Notes: generated by a model not told the origin, from the letters alone. DNA of 64,000 nucleotides from Acidiferrimicrobium sp. IK (GCF_025499425.1 NZ_JAIMCB010000001.1:372001-436000); one strand, 5' to 3'; positions 8,148-17,170 are shown, numbered from the stretch's first letter. A program made the numbers and translations.

Positions 8148-9163
8148 GGGGCGGCTCCGGAGGTGACGGTGGGGGACGGGCGGGACGAGGAGGCGAGCCG
8201 GGCGTCGAGCAGGCGTCCGGCTGTGATCACGTCACCGGCGGTGATGGCCGCCAGCCCGGGATCGAGGCGCGAGGCGTGCGGGTCGCCCCGCTGCCCCTTC
8301 CAGAGGGCCACGTGCCAGGGCCGTCCCGGCGGCGGTCCCCACTCGGCGGGCGGCACCGGGCCGTAGAGGGTGACCGACGGGGTGGCGGTGGCGAACGCCA
8401 GGTGGGCGACGCCGGTGTCGCCGCTGATGACCCGCCCGGCGGATCGGACCACCGCGATCAACTCGTCGAGGTCGGTGCGCCCAGCGAGGTTGCAGACCGC
8501 GGCTCCGGGGGCGGCGGCCGCGATGGTGGCGGCCACGGCGGCCTCGCCGGCGGAGCCGGTCAGGACCACCCGCCGGCCGGCGCCGACCTCGGCGCGTACC
8601 ACCTCAGCCCACCGCCGGGGCGGCCACCGCCGGGCAGGCGCCGCCGCCCCGGGGTGGATCACCGTCGCGTCCCGCGCGCAGGCCGGGGCGGTGACGGGCG
8701 CCGGTCCCAGCTCGAGGCGGTCCGGCGACGCAGGGATGGCGCACTCCTGCAGCAGACGGCACCAGCGCACCACCTCATGCTCCCCCGGGCGCCACTCGGG
8801 CATGCCAGCCGTGTCGGGGATGTCGGGGTGGGCGAAGGCCACCAGCCGTCGGGGGGACAGCGCGAGCAGGAGCGGCTGGCTGCCCGGCCCCCGGCCGTGC
8901 AGGTCGACGGCCACGTCCGGGCCGGCCAGGGCCGGGTCGAGGGGAGCCAGTTCGTGGCTGTCGGACAGATCGTCGATGCCGACCTCGCGGCGCAGCAGCG
9001 ACCCGTACGCGCTGGGCGCGGCGACGGTCATGTGGTGGAGCGGGAAGGCCCGGCGCAGCGCCCGGAGGGCCGGCAGACCGGTGAGGATGTCACCCAGGTT
9101 CAACGCTCGCAGCACCACCAGGCGAACCGGCGGGACCTCACCGAGACGGTTCCCGGCGCTCAT
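8144..9163 (-). CDS. glycosyltransferase family 9 (heptosyltransferase-like)
   Basis: A 339-aa GT-B enzyme of the GT9 family, known for transferring ADP-activated heptose. N-terminal VLRALNLGDILTGLPALRALRRAFP matches the heptosyltransferase start (R..xLGDxLLTLPxLxxLR). The C-terminal half has VIHPGAAAPARRWPPRRWAEV and SGDTGVAHLAFATATPSVTLYGPVPP, the conserved nucleotide-sugar binding part. The ATG at 9163 overlaps the hldE stop by 4 nt. A longer frame exists but adds a Pro/Arg-rich stretch. The acceptor is unknown; actinobacteria lack LPS, so this is not core-LPS assembly. Confidence 0.85.
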   Translation of the reverse strand: MSAGNRLGEVPPVRLVVLRALNLGDILTGLPALRALRRAFPLHHMTVAAPSAYGSLLRREVGIDDLSDSHELAPLDPALAGPDVAVDLHGRGPGSQPLLLALSPRRLVAFAHPDIPDTAGMPEWRPGEHEVVRWCRLLQECAIPASPDRLELGPAPVTAPACARDATVIHPGAAAPARRWPPRRWAEVVRAEVGAGRRVVLTGSAGEAAVAATIAAAAPGAAVCNLAGRTDLDELIAVVRSAGRVISGDTGVAHLAFATATPSVTLYGPVPPAEWGPPPGRPWHVALWKGQRGDPHASRLDPGLAAITAGDVITAGRLLDARLASSSRPSPTVTSGAAP

Positions 9164-10605
9164 CGGCCGGTCGCGGTCAGATCCAGCAGCCCGGTGGTCG
9201 ACCGGCCCGACAGGTAGGGGAGGATCACTACCTGCCCGCCCCACTCGGCTAGGACGTCCTCCTCGGGGAGACGCCGGTTGGAGTAGTCGCCGCCCTTGGC
9301 GAACAGGTGGGGGCGCAGCGCCCTCAGGGTCGGAATCGGCGAGTCGTCGTCGAAGACCACCACCCCCTCGACGCAGCTGAGCGCCTGCAGCATCGCCACC
9401 CGGTCGGCTTCCCGGACCACCGGCCGCCCGCGCCCTTTGAGGCGGCGGACCGAGGCGTCGGAGTTGACGGCGACGATCAGGCAGTCACCGAGCCGCCGGG
9501 CCGCTTGGAGCAACGAGACGTGCCCGGCGTGGAGCAGGTCGAAGCAGCCGCCCGCCACGACGACGCGCCCCCCGGCGTCGCGCACCGCGGCGGCCATGCC
9601 GGCCGGATCCGTCGGCGCAGCGCCGCCCGGAGCTACGCCCGCGACGAGCCCGGTTGGCGGCTTCCGTGCCCCGTCGGCCGCTGTCGGCTGCCCGGTTTGG
9701 CCGGCGGGCTGGGACATCGCGGCCGCGCCGCCGGCGGCCACGAAGCGGCCGGCGGCGTCCACCGCGGCGGTCACCGCCTCGCTCAGCAGCGCCCCCTGGA
9801 GCAGCCCGGCGGCGACCGCCGACGCGAACCGGTCACCGGCCCCGCACGGGTCGCCGCTTTGGGGCCGGGCCGGCACCACCATCGGCGGGCCGTCGCCGCT
9901 CACGAGCAAAGCGCCGTCCTCGCCCAGCGTCGCGGCTACCGCCTGGGCCTGCCAACGGGACCGAGCGGCCCGGGCCCGGACGGCCACCGCGAGCAGCGGG
10001 TCGCCGCCGGGGCCGGCCTCGGAGTCGGGGACGGCGTGCTCCAACTCGGCGCGGTTGGGTGTCACCGCCGCCATCCCCGCCACCGGTACGGCTCCCCGGG
10101 GATGGGGATCCCAGACCGTCGGGAGTCGGCGGCGGGCGAGCGCGGCGCGGACGTCGCCGCGCCCGGCGACGCCCCGCCCGTAGTCGGAGACGAGGACCGC
10201 GCCCGCGGCTTCGAGCGCCGCCACGGCGCCGGCGGGTAGCGGCCCCGACGGCGCGCTCGGCCCGCCCCGGTCGAGCCGTAGCAGCGGGTGGCCCCCGGCG
10301 CGGTAGCGGATCTTCTCGGGGGTGGGCGCCTCCGCCCGGGCGGCGAGCACCTCGACGCCGGCGGCCGCCAGCATCCGGCGCACCTCCGCTCCCGCGGCCC
10401 CCTCTCCCAGCGCGGTCACCAACGTGACCGGGTGGCCGTCGCCGGCTGCGATCAGCGCCGCCAGCGCTGCCCCGCCGGGGCGGACGGTCACCGCCGACTC
10501 CTCGAGCACCGGTACCGGAGCGTCGGGGCTGATCCGCCCGACGGTCCCCTCGACGTCGCGGTCGAGGAGCGCGTCGCCGACCACGACGAGACGCCGGCCG
10601 GTCAC
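9160..10605 (-). CDS. hldE: bifunctional heptose kinase/adenylyltransferase (HldE-like)
   Basis: A 481-aa protein with two domains in HldE order. Residues 1-300 are a PfkB-family kinase (VVVGDALLDRDVEG near the N-terminus; SGDPCGAGDRFASAVAAG with the catalytic Asp). About 348-481 form a cytidylyltransferase-like domain with FDLLHAGHVSLL (HxGH about 359-362), KGRGRPVV and the terminal RSTTGLLDL. It would phosphorylate heptose 7-phosphate at C1 and, after GmhB action, form ADP-heptose. A Pro/Gly/Ala-rich linker joins the domains. GTG start at 10605 overlaps the upstream stop. No hldD epimerase is seen, so the product would stay in the D-glycero form. Confidence 0.88.
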   Translation of the reverse strand: MTGRRLVVVGDALLDRDVEGTVGRISPDAPVPVLEESAVTVRPGGAALAALIAAGDGHPVTLVTALGEGAAGAEVRRMLAAAGVEVLAARAEAPTPEKIRYRAGGHPLLRLDRGGPSAPSGPLPAGAVAALEAAGAVLVSDYGRGVAGRGDVRAALARRRLPTVWDPHPRGAVPVAGMAAVTPNRAELEHAVPDSEAGPGGDPLLAVAVRARAARSRWQAQAVAATLGEDGALLVSGDGPPMVVPARPQSGDPCGAGDRFASAVAAGLLQGALLSEAVTAAVDAAGRFVAAGGAAAMSQPAGQTGQPTAADGARKPPTGLVAGVAPGGAAPTDPAGMAAAVRDAGGRVVVAGGCFDLLHAGHVSLLQAARRLGDCLIVAVNSDASVRRLKGRGRPVVREADRVAMLQALSCVEGVVVFDDDSPIPTLRALRPHLFAKGGDYSNRRLPEEDVLAEWGGQVVILPYLSGRSTTGLLDLTATGR

Positions 10606-11810
10606 CTGGACCCGGCCGGGGTCGAGCGCGCCGACATCACCTGGCGGTACACGTCGGTGGTGGACCGGGCGATCCCCGGCCATCCGTAGCGGTGACGGGC
10701 CCGGGCCACGCCGGCTCGGCCCATGCCCCGGCGCAGCGCCGGGTCGGCGATCAGCGTCCGCAGCGCGCCGGCGAGCGCCCCGACGTCCCCGGCGGGCACC
10801 AGGACGCCGGTGCCCCCGTCGACGACCGACTCCTTCAAGCCCCCGACCGCGGACGCCACCACCGGAACACCGCAGGCCATGGCTTCTAGCGGCACGATCC
10901 CGAACGGCTCGTAGCGGGGCACGCACACCACCGCGTCGCACGACCGTAGCAGCGCCGGCATGTCCCGGCGTCCGACCTGCCCGAGGAACCGGACCCGGTC
11001 TGGCACTCCGTTGGCGTCGGCGACCAACCGTAGGCGGGCCACCTCGGCGTCGGCGCCGAGAGCGGGGCGGGGCGGGCCGCCGGCGACGACCAGCTCCGCG
11101 TCGGGCACGTCTGCCATCGCGGCGACGACATCGGCCACGCCTTTGCGTTCGACGAGGCGTCCGACGACGGCCAGGCGAGGGCGGCGACCTCTCGGCCAGC
11201 GCGGCCCGTCGGGGCGGAACTGGGCCAGGTCGACGCCGCAGGGCACGATCGACACCCGGCGGGTGTCCGCGCCGAGCAGCTCCAGCTCGGCGACCTCGTC
11301 GGCGCAGGTGGCGATGACGTGGTCGACCTCGTCGACCAGCTGCGCCTCCAGCCCGACTCGCTGCGGCGGGCTGGTGTCGGCGTCGCCCTGGTAGCGCCGC
11401 TTCACCGAGCCGAGCGCGTGGAAGGTCTGGACGACAGGCACCCCGACGGCGGTGGCCGCCTGGCGCGACGCCAGACCCGACATCCAGAAGTGGGCGTGGA
11501 CGATGTCGGGGCGGTTCCGCTCCCATACCTCGCCGAGCACGGCCGCGAAGTCGCCCATCCACGGAAGCAGCTCGTCTTTGGCCAGCCGGCGGGCGGGGCC
11601 GGCGGCGACGTGATGGACCAACACTCCCGACGGGGTGGTGACCCACTCGCTGATGTCGGGGTCGTCGCGGCGGGTGTGGACCACCACCCGGTGGCCCTGA
11701 GCGGCCAGCGCCTGGGCCAGCGCCCCGACGTGGACGTTCTGGCCGCCGGCGTCGGCCCCGCCGAGCGCGGCGAGGGGGCTGGCGTGCTCGGACACCATCG
11801 CGATCCTCAT
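10602..11810 (-). CDS. glycosyltransferase family 4
   Basis: A 402-aa retaining GT-B enzyme. N-terminal MRIAMVSEHASPL, GGADAGGQNVHVGALAQALAA and HAHFWMSGL are typical of sucrose-synthase/MshA-like GT4 proteins. The C-terminal domain has VVGRLVERKG, RYEPFGIVPLEAMACGVPVVAS (donor-binding EX7E region) and GVLVPAGD. It starts at ATG 11810, overlapping the upstream stop. It is a paralogue in broad terms of the mshA gene at 62144, but here it sits among heptose genes and probably adds a sugar to the same product. Donor and acceptor are unknown. Confidence 0.85.
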   Translation of the reverse strand: MRIAMVSEHASPLAALGGADAGGQNVHVGALAQALAAQGHRVVVHTRRDDPDISEWVTTPSGVLVHHVAAGPARRLAKDELLPWMGDFAAVLGEVWERNRPDIVHAHFWMSGLASRQAATAVGVPVVQTFHALGSVKRRYQGDADTSPPQRVGLEAQLVDEVDHVIATCADEVAELELLGADTRRVSIVPCGVDLAQFRPDGPRWPRGRRPRLAVVGRLVERKGVADVVAAMADVPDAELVVAGGPPRPALGADAEVARLRLVADANGVPDRVRFLGQVGRRDMPALLRSCDAVVCVPRYEPFGIVPLEAMACGVPVVASAVGGLKESVVDGGTGVLVPAGDVGALAGALRTLIADPALRRGMGRAGVARARHRYGWPGIARSTTDVYRQVMSARSTPAGSR

Positions 11811-12736
11811 GTAGTCACCTCCAGGAGCTGGCGGTCCCAGTCGGCCAGGAACCTGGCCAGGCCGAACCGCTCCAACGCGACCTGCCGTGCCTGGCGCCCG
11901 ACCGCGGCGGCCTCGTCGGGGTCGTTGACCAAGCGGCGCAGGCCTTCCACCAGTGCGGGCAGGCGGTTGGTGATCACCCCCGCCTCGCTCGGGATGACCT
12001 CGGCCGCCTCGGTCGTCGACAAGGCCACCACCGGCATGCCGAGGTGCATGGCTTCGATCAGGCTCAAACCGAGCGACGTCCAGCGGTTCGGGTGGAAGTA
12101 CACCCGCCGCCGGGCCATCTCGTCGTGGAGCCGGTGCTGGGGGAGGTCGACGCCGTCGAGCGGTTCGCTGCGCATGCCGAAGAGGTCGACGCCGACCTCG
12201 GCGCGCGCCGCGCTCACCAGGTCGGTGCCGGTGACCCGGCCTCGGCGCATCGGGTCGTTGATCACCGCCGCGGCCCGGGCCAGCTCCCCGGTGTAGCGGG
12301 CCCCGGGGTCGACGACGCCGTGCTCGATCACCCTCGAGGGCGCTGCGCCGGTGTCCCAGAACATCTGGTTGAACCAGGTGACGTGGACGACGGGGATGTC
12401 GGAGCGGTCCGCCAGGGGGTGGCGCATGTCGGCGACCGGGCCGTCGGGCGCGTTGTGCTCCAGGTAGACCGCCGGCAGGTCCCGCCCCGGTGTACGCCCC
12501 AGCCAGTCGGCGACCAGCCCCAGCTCCTGCGGTCGTTGCAGCACCACGACGTCGACTTCCTCGTCGCGCAGCTGTGACGGTGGGGCCTCGACGACCGACG
12601 GCGGCCAGTCCCAGGTCACGGCCCGGCCCAGACCGTCGGGGCCACGGTCGGGCAGCACCGGCAGGATGTAGCGGTGCGGTCCCTGCACAAAGGAGGTGGT
12701 CCACGAGCCGTGAACGTGCCAGAGCAGGACCCTCAC
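11807..12736 (-). CDS. glycosyltransferase, GT-B/GT4-like
   Basis: A 309-aa predicted glycosyltransferase, shorter than most GT4 enzymes. The N-terminus RVLLWHVHGSWTTSFVQG is characteristic of a group found in actinobacterial glycan clusters. VYLEHNAPDGPV and VTWFNQMFW lie in the middle. The C-terminal part has HPNRWTSLGLSLIEAMHLGMPVVAL, the donor-binding EX7E-type region, and EVIPSEAGVITN. The GTG start at 12736 overlaps the GT9 stop by 4 nt. Specificity is not predictable. Confidence 0.75.
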   Translation of the reverse strand: MRVLLWHVHGSWTTSFVQGPHRYILPVLPDRGPDGLGRAVTWDWPPSVVEAPPSQLRDEEVDVVVLQRPQELGLVADWLGRTPGRDLPAVYLEHNAPDGPVADMRHPLADRSDIPVVHVTWFNQMFWDTGAAPSRVIEHGVVDPGARYTGELARAAAVINDPMRRGRVTGTDLVSAARAEVGVDLFGMRSEPLDGVDLPQHRLHDEMARRRVYFHPNRWTSLGLSLIEAMHLGMPVVALSTTEAAEVIPSEAGVITNRLPALVEGLRRLVNDPDEAAAVGRQARQVALERFGLARFLADWDRQLLEVTT

Positions 12737-13770
12737 GGCGCGACCCCCGACGGGAGTCGCTCCTCGGCGCGCCGGACCCGGCCGACGGCCTCGACGACCG
12801 CGCCGGGCGCCACCTCGTCGAGGCAGGGGTGCCCAGGGACCGGGCAGACCCGGGCTCGGCAACCGGCGCACGCGACGCCCTGGTCGCCGAGAAGCACGTG
12901 GGGCACCTTCCACGGCCGCCAGCGAACGGCGGGGACGGTCGGCGCGTAGAGGCTGACCACCGGGGTGCCCACCGCCGCGGCCAGGTGGGCGGGCCCGGTG
13001 TTGGCGACGACGACCGCCGACGCGCCCGCCACCACCGCGGCCAGCTCGGGCAGCGACAGCCGGCCGCCCAGGTCCAGGGCCCGCCCGTCGGCCACCTCGG
13101 CGGTCAGGGCGGCCTCCGGGGCGGCGCCGGTGACCACCACCGACGCACCGGCGTCGGTGAGCTCGCGCACCAGCTGCCGGTGATGGCGGCGAGCCCACGC
13201 CCGGGCGGTCACCGACGCCCCCGGGTGGACCACGACGTAGCCGGGGGCCAGGCCGGCGGGCAGCGCCGGCAGGTCGGGCCGCAACCGGAGTCGCCCGTCG
13301 TCGCCGGGCGGCAGCGCGAAACCCATGGCCACGCCGAGCGACAGGGACCGCTCCACCTCGTGGATGTCGTCGTCGACGCGGTGGCGGACGTCGAGCAAAG
13401 CGCCGGGGTAGTCGACGCTGATCGCGCCGATCCGCTCGACACCGGCCAGACGCAGGAGCAGCGCCAGCGGCAACGGGCTCTGGTGAAACGACGTGGCGAT
13501 CACCGCGCGGTCCGCCCCGGAAGCAGCGGCGGCGGCGATGATCGCCTCCACTGCGCCGCGTTCGACCGGCCCCGGGTCGGCCTCGATCCACGGCGCCCGG
13601 CCGACGACGACCTGCCCGACGCCGGGCAGCAGCTCCGCGGCCGGCGCCCCCGTCGGGCTGCAGAGCATCGTCACCGGCCCGGCCGCAGCGGCGCACGCCC
13701 TGACCAGCGGGCCGGTGAGCAACACGTCACCGACGCTGTCCATCCTTGCGACCAGCACCCCGCTCAACAC
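12733..13770 (-). CDS. glycosyltransferase family 9 (heptosyltransferase-like), second copy
   Basis: A 345-aa GT9 enzyme: VLVARMDSVGDVLLTGPLVRA at the N-terminus, YVVVHPGASVTARAW, and VANTGPAHLAAAVGTPVVSLYAPTVPAVRW near the C-terminus. The Cys-rich stretch CAGCRARVCPVPGHPC (about residues 302-317) matches a Cys cluster present in many GT9 proteins. It starts with a GTG that overlaps the upstream GT2-GmhB stop by 7 nt. Two GT9 genes in one operon suggest two heptose additions or two acceptors. Confidence 0.85.
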   Translation of the reverse strand: MLSGVLVARMDSVGDVLLTGPLVRACAAAAGPVTMLCSPTGAPAAELLPGVGQVVVGRAPWIEADPGPVERGAVEAIIAAAAASGADRAVIATSFHQSPLPLALLLRLAGVERIGAISVDYPGALLDVRHRVDDDIHEVERSLSLGVAMGFALPPGDDGRLRLRPDLPALPAGLAPGYVVVHPGASVTARAWARRHHRQLVRELTDAGASVVVTGAAPEAALTAEVADGRALDLGGRLSLPELAAVVAGASAVVVANTGPAHLAAAVGTPVVSLYAPTVPAVRWRPWKVPHVLLGDQGVACAGCRARVCPVPGHPCLDEVAPGAVVEAVGRVRRAEERLPSGVAP

Positions 13771-15395
13771 ATGCCTGCCAGGATCAGGTCCACCGCGGCC
13801 AGGACCGTCGGGGCGACCGCGGCGGCAGCGGCGATCTCCTCGCTGCGGGTGGCCCGGGTCGGGACCAGCACCGAGCGGGCCCCCGCGGCCCGAGCCGCGC
13901 CCACGTCGGATCCGATATCACCCACCACCGCGCACGCCTCGGGGGCCACGCCGAGAGACGTCGCCGCCGCGACGACCATCCCGGGGGCCGGTTTGCGGCA
14001 ACGGCACCGGTCCTCGGGCCGGTGCGGGCAGATCTGCCACGTGTCGATCGGGCCGAGCAGCTCTTCGACCCGACGGTTGATCGCCTCGACCTGCTCGAGG
14101 CAGACCCGGCCGCGGCCGACCGCCGCCTGGTTGGTGACCACGCCGACCCGCAGCCCGGCGTCGCGGGCCCGGCGCAGCGCCACCCGGGCCCCTGGCATCA
14201 ACGCGACGCGGGCCGGGTCGGTGTTGCCTGGCACGTCGACGATCAAGGTGCCGTCCCGGTCGAAGAGGACCGCCTCGGGCGTCCATCCGATGTCGGCTCG
14301 CGGGTGGCGGGCCCGGTGCCGGTAACGACGCAAGATCGATGGCGGCTCGAGCGCCAGCGGGCTGCGGGTCATGCCGAGCGGGGCGCGGGAACGGTCCGCG
14401 AGGAGGCCTGGCACCGCCGCCCACCCGGCGGCGAGATGGGCGGTGGCGGCCGGGGGGATGAGCGCCGAGGTCACCGCCATGGTCATGACCTCCCGGGGGT
14501 CGCGAGGGCCGGGAGCGACGCGCTGCGCGCAAAACCTGGCCCACGCCGCCGCCCACCCGGCGCCGGCGATGGCCGCCAACCGGCGCCGGCCGGCCGCCGC
14601 GGCCAGCACCGCCGCGGCGCCCGCTGCGGTGGTCGCTGCGTGCCGTCCGTTGCGGGCGTCGCCCGCTCCCGCCGCGCTGCGCCACCCGGGCCCGTGGACC
14701 GCTCGCATCAAGGCGTCGTCGCGGTTGCCTCGCTGCAACCGGACGCTGACCATCGGACCCGCCGGCCGGGCCGGGTGCTCGCAGACCCTGTCGCCTTGCA
14801 AGATCAGGTACCCGGCGCGCGTCACCCGCAGACCGAGGTCGGCGTCCTCCCGGTAGGCGCGGGGGAAGCGTTCGTCGAAGCCGCCGACTTCCTCGAGGAC
14901 CTCCCTGCGGTACGCCATGTCGGCGGTGATCCACCGGGCGCCTTCCAGGCCTGCGACGTTGCGCTCCCAGTCCGTCGGGCGCCGGTCGGGGGGCAACGGC
15001 ACCCGCACCTGGCCCTGCGACGCGGCGGCCTGCCACGGGACCCGTTGAAGGTCGCAGTGAAGCGCTTCGAGCCATCCGGGGGTCGGGAGCACGTCGTCGT
15101 CGAGGAACGCAACCCAAGGGGTGGTGGCGTAGCGCCACCCGACGTTGCGGGCCGCGGCCGGGCCCCGCCCGCCGGAGCGCAGCACCTGGAGCCGGCCGGC
15201 GGCGACGCCAGCCCCCGCCGGCCCCACCTGGAGCCGGCCCCGTTGGCCGGCGGGCCGGTCGTCGACGACGACCACCGGCGGCGCCGGCGCCGGCGCCGAG
15301 CCGCCGAGCAGAACGGAGAGCAACGCGCCCAGCGACGGGCGTCCCACCGTGGGCACCACGATCGTGGCGCAGCCGGGCGGCGTGGAGCGGCTCAC
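13764..15395 (-). CDS. GT2 glycosyltransferase fused to GmhB-type HAD phosphatase
   Basis: A 543-aa fusion. Residues 10-215 are a GT2 domain (VVPTVGRPS, VVVVDDRP, RNVGWRYATTPWVAFLDDDVLP with the DxD-like DDD, then YREDADLGLRV). About 225-365 is a mainly Ala-rich helical region that may associate with the membrane. About 369-543 is a HAD-IIIA phosphatase with LFDRDGTL, VVTNQAAVGRG, the zinc ligands in CPHRPEDRCRCRKPAPGM, and GDIGSDV. GmhB dephosphorylates heptose 1,7-bisphosphate at C7, the step between the two HldE activities. GTG start at 15395 overlaps the carbamoyltransferase stop. The fusion joins precursor synthesis to transfer. Confidence 0.87.
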   Translation of the reverse strand: MSRSTPPGCATIVVPTVGRPSLGALLSVLLGGSAPAPAPPVVVVDDRPAGQRGRLQVGPAGAGVAAGRLQVLRSGGRGPAAARNVGWRYATTPWVAFLDDDVLPTPGWLEALHCDLQRVPWQAAASQGQVRVPLPPDRRPTDWERNVAGLEGARWITADMAYRREVLEEVGGFDERFPRAYREDADLGLRVTRAGYLILQGDRVCEHPARPAGPMVSVRLQRGNRDDALMRAVHGPGWRSAAGAGDARNGRHAATTAAGAAAVLAAAAGRRRLAAIAGAGWAAAWARFCAQRVAPGPRDPREVMTMAVTSALIPPAATAHLAAGWAAVPGLLADRSRAPLGMTRSPLALEPPSILRRYRHRARHPRADIGWTPEAVLFDRDGTLIVDVPGNTDPARVALMPGARVALRRARDAGLRVGVVTNQAAVGRGRVCLEQVEAINRRVEELLGPIDTWQICPHRPEDRCRCRKPAPGMVVAAATSLGVAPEACAVVGDIGSDVGAARAAGARSVLVPTRATRSEEIAAAAAVAPTVLAAVDLILAGMC

Positions 15396-17074
15396 GCCAC
15401 CACGACCCGCCGGTCGGGTTCGGACCCGGCGCTGCGCCGAGCCCGCCGGACGATGAACGGACCGAGCACGAGCAGGTCCACCGGCGCCGACCCGAAGCAC
15501 TCCAGAGCGTCGCGGGGGTCGTCGACCATCGGGCGGCCGGCGGTGTTGAGGCTGGTGTTGATGAGGACCGGGACCCCGGTGCGGGACTCGAACGCCTCGA
15601 GCAGCCGGTGCACCAGCGGCTCGGTGGCGGCGTCGACGGTCTGCACCCGGGCGGAGCCGTCGACGTGCACCGCGGCGGCGACGTCGTCTCGCCACTGCGG
15701 GCGGACGTGGTGGGTGAAGAGCATGTAGGGGCTCGGGAACGGGCCGTCGAAGATCTCCGCCGCCCGTTCCAGGGTCACCATCGGCGCCACCGGCCGGAAC
15801 TGCTCCCGACCCTTCACCGTGTTGAGGCGGGTCAGGGTCTCGGGGCGGCGGGGGCTGGCCAGAAGGCTGCGGTGGCCGAGGGCCCGCGGGCCGTACTCGC
15901 TGCGTCCCTGGAACCAAGCGACGATGCCCTCCGAGGCGAGCACGTCGGCCACCGCACCGGCGAGGTCCGCCGGTCGCTCGTAGGGCTGGTCGGCCTCCAG
16001 CAGCCACGCTTCCAGCTCGTCGTCGTTCCACCCGCGGCCGAGCGCGGCGGTCTCGATCGGCCGGACGTCGTCGCCGATCTGATGGGCCAGGTACAGCGCG
16101 CCGCCGAGGGCGGTCCCCGCGTCGCCGGCGGCGGGCTGCACCCAGATGTCGTCGAAGGGCCCGTGGCGCAGCAGGTAGGAGTTGGCGACGCAGTTGAGGG
16201 CGACGCCGCCGGCCATCGTCAAGCGGCGGTCTCCGGTCCGGGCGTGCAACCAGACCGCCAGCTCGAGGATGACCTCTTGCAGCCGGTGCTGGACGCTGCT
16301 GGCCAGGTTGGCGTGCTGCGGACCCCACGGGCCGTCGGCGCGGCGGGGGGCGGCCAGCTCCGACCAGGGAATGGTCCCGACCCGGAAGCCGCCGTCCCCG
16401 TCGGTGACGATGAGCTCTCGAAGGACGGGGAGGTGCACCGGCTCCCCGTAGGACGCCATGGCCATGACCTTGTACTCGTCGGAGGACCGGGCGAAGCCGA
16501 GGTGCATGGTCAGCTCCTCATACATCAACCCCAGCGAGTGGGGGAGCTGCTGGGAACGGAACACCTCCAGCGCGCCGCCGACCGAGCGCCCGGCGAGGTG
16601 GGAAGCGACCTCGCCGCGCCCGTCGAGGACCAACACGCTCGAGTCCGGCCACGGCGCGGCCAGGTAGGCCGACGCGGCGTGCGCGACGTGGTGGCGCACG
16701 TAGCGCAGCCGGGCGCCGTCGATACCGGGGAACGCCGACTCCAGGAACGACGGGGCCTTCTTGGTGTACAGCGTCCGCAGGGGCTCCCAGTCGGCGGCGG
16801 TCACGTCGTTCTCGGCGACCCCCGTCGCCGGCATCAGCTGGGGGTCGTAGGAGTAGGAGATGGCGTCGACGTCGGCCGGTCGCAGGCCGGCCTGACGTAA
16901 ACACCACGCGGCGGCCCGCTCCGGCAGCTCCCACGTCGAGAACGGCACCGCTTGCTTGCCGTGCTTGACCCGCGAGAACCGCTCCTCCTCCGCGGCCGCG
17001 ACCGTCCGGCCGTCGACCACCAATGCCGCGGCGGGGTCGTGAAACACTGCGTTGATCCCGAGGACGATCGCCAT
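15392..17074 (-). CDS. NodU/CmcH/TobZ-type carbamoyltransferase, first gene of operon
   Basis: A 560-aa enzyme. The N-terminal Kae1/ASKHA-like domain begins AIVLGINAVFHDPAAALV, has AEEERFSRVKHGK and the metal-binding HHVAHAASAY. The C-terminal Carbam_trans_C domain has GRSEYGPRALGHRSLLASP, FRPVAP and LINTSLN. The family carbamoylates hydroxyl groups of sugars or aminoglycosides with carbamoyl phosphate and ATP. I chose ATG 17074, preceded by GAAAGGGA, over an upstream in-frame ATG at 17128 because the ribosome-binding site and family N-terminus fit. It is divergent from the GT2 gene at 17171. Confidence 0.88.
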   Translation of the reverse strand: MAIVLGINAVFHDPAAALVVDGRTVAAAEEERFSRVKHGKQAVPFSTWELPERAAAWCLRQAGLRPADVDAISYSYDPQLMPATGVAENDVTAADWEPLRTLYTKKAPSFLESAFPGIDGARLRYVRHHVAHAASAYLAAPWPDSSVLVLDGRGEVASHLAGRSVGGALEVFRSQQLPHSLGLMYEELTMHLGFARSSDEYKVMAMASYGEPVHLPVLRELIVTDGDGGFRVGTIPWSELAAPRRADGPWGPQHANLASSVQHRLQEVILELAVWLHARTGDRRLTMAGGVALNCVANSYLLRHGPFDDIWVQPAAGDAGTALGGALYLAHQIGDDVRPIETAALGRGWNDDELEAWLLEADQPYERPADLAGAVADVLASEGIVAWFQGRSEYGPRALGHRSLLASPRRPETLTRLNTVKGREQFRPVAPMVTLERAAEIFDGPFPSPYMLFTHHVRPQWRDDVAAAVHVDGSARVQTVDAATEPLVHRLLEAFESRTGVPVLINTSLNTAGRPMVDDPRDALECFGSAPVDLLVLGPFIVRRARRSAGSEPDRRVVVA

Positions 17075-17100
17075 GCGTCCCTTTCTCTGTTCGCTGTGGC

Positions 17101-17128
17101 GCAGTAGTACCCCCGCGGAGGGAGTCAA
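17101..17128 (-). promoter_or_regulatory. candidate sigma-70 type promoter of the heptose operon
   Basis: On the minus strand TTGACT (17128-17123) and TACTGC (17106-17101) are separated by 16 bp, about 30 nt upstream of the carbamoyltransferase ATG. The -35 is good and the -10 is weak. The site lies in the only intergenic gap before the 11-gene operon. Prediction from sequence only. Confidence 0.4.
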
Positions 17129-17170
17129 ACCACTGACAGATAGTTATCCGCAGATGATTCACTGGCGCCC

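Noticed and set aside
15608..16900. plus-strand open frame inside the carbamoyltransferase region
   Set aside because: Antisense shadow; the minus strand matches both carbamoyltransferase domains.
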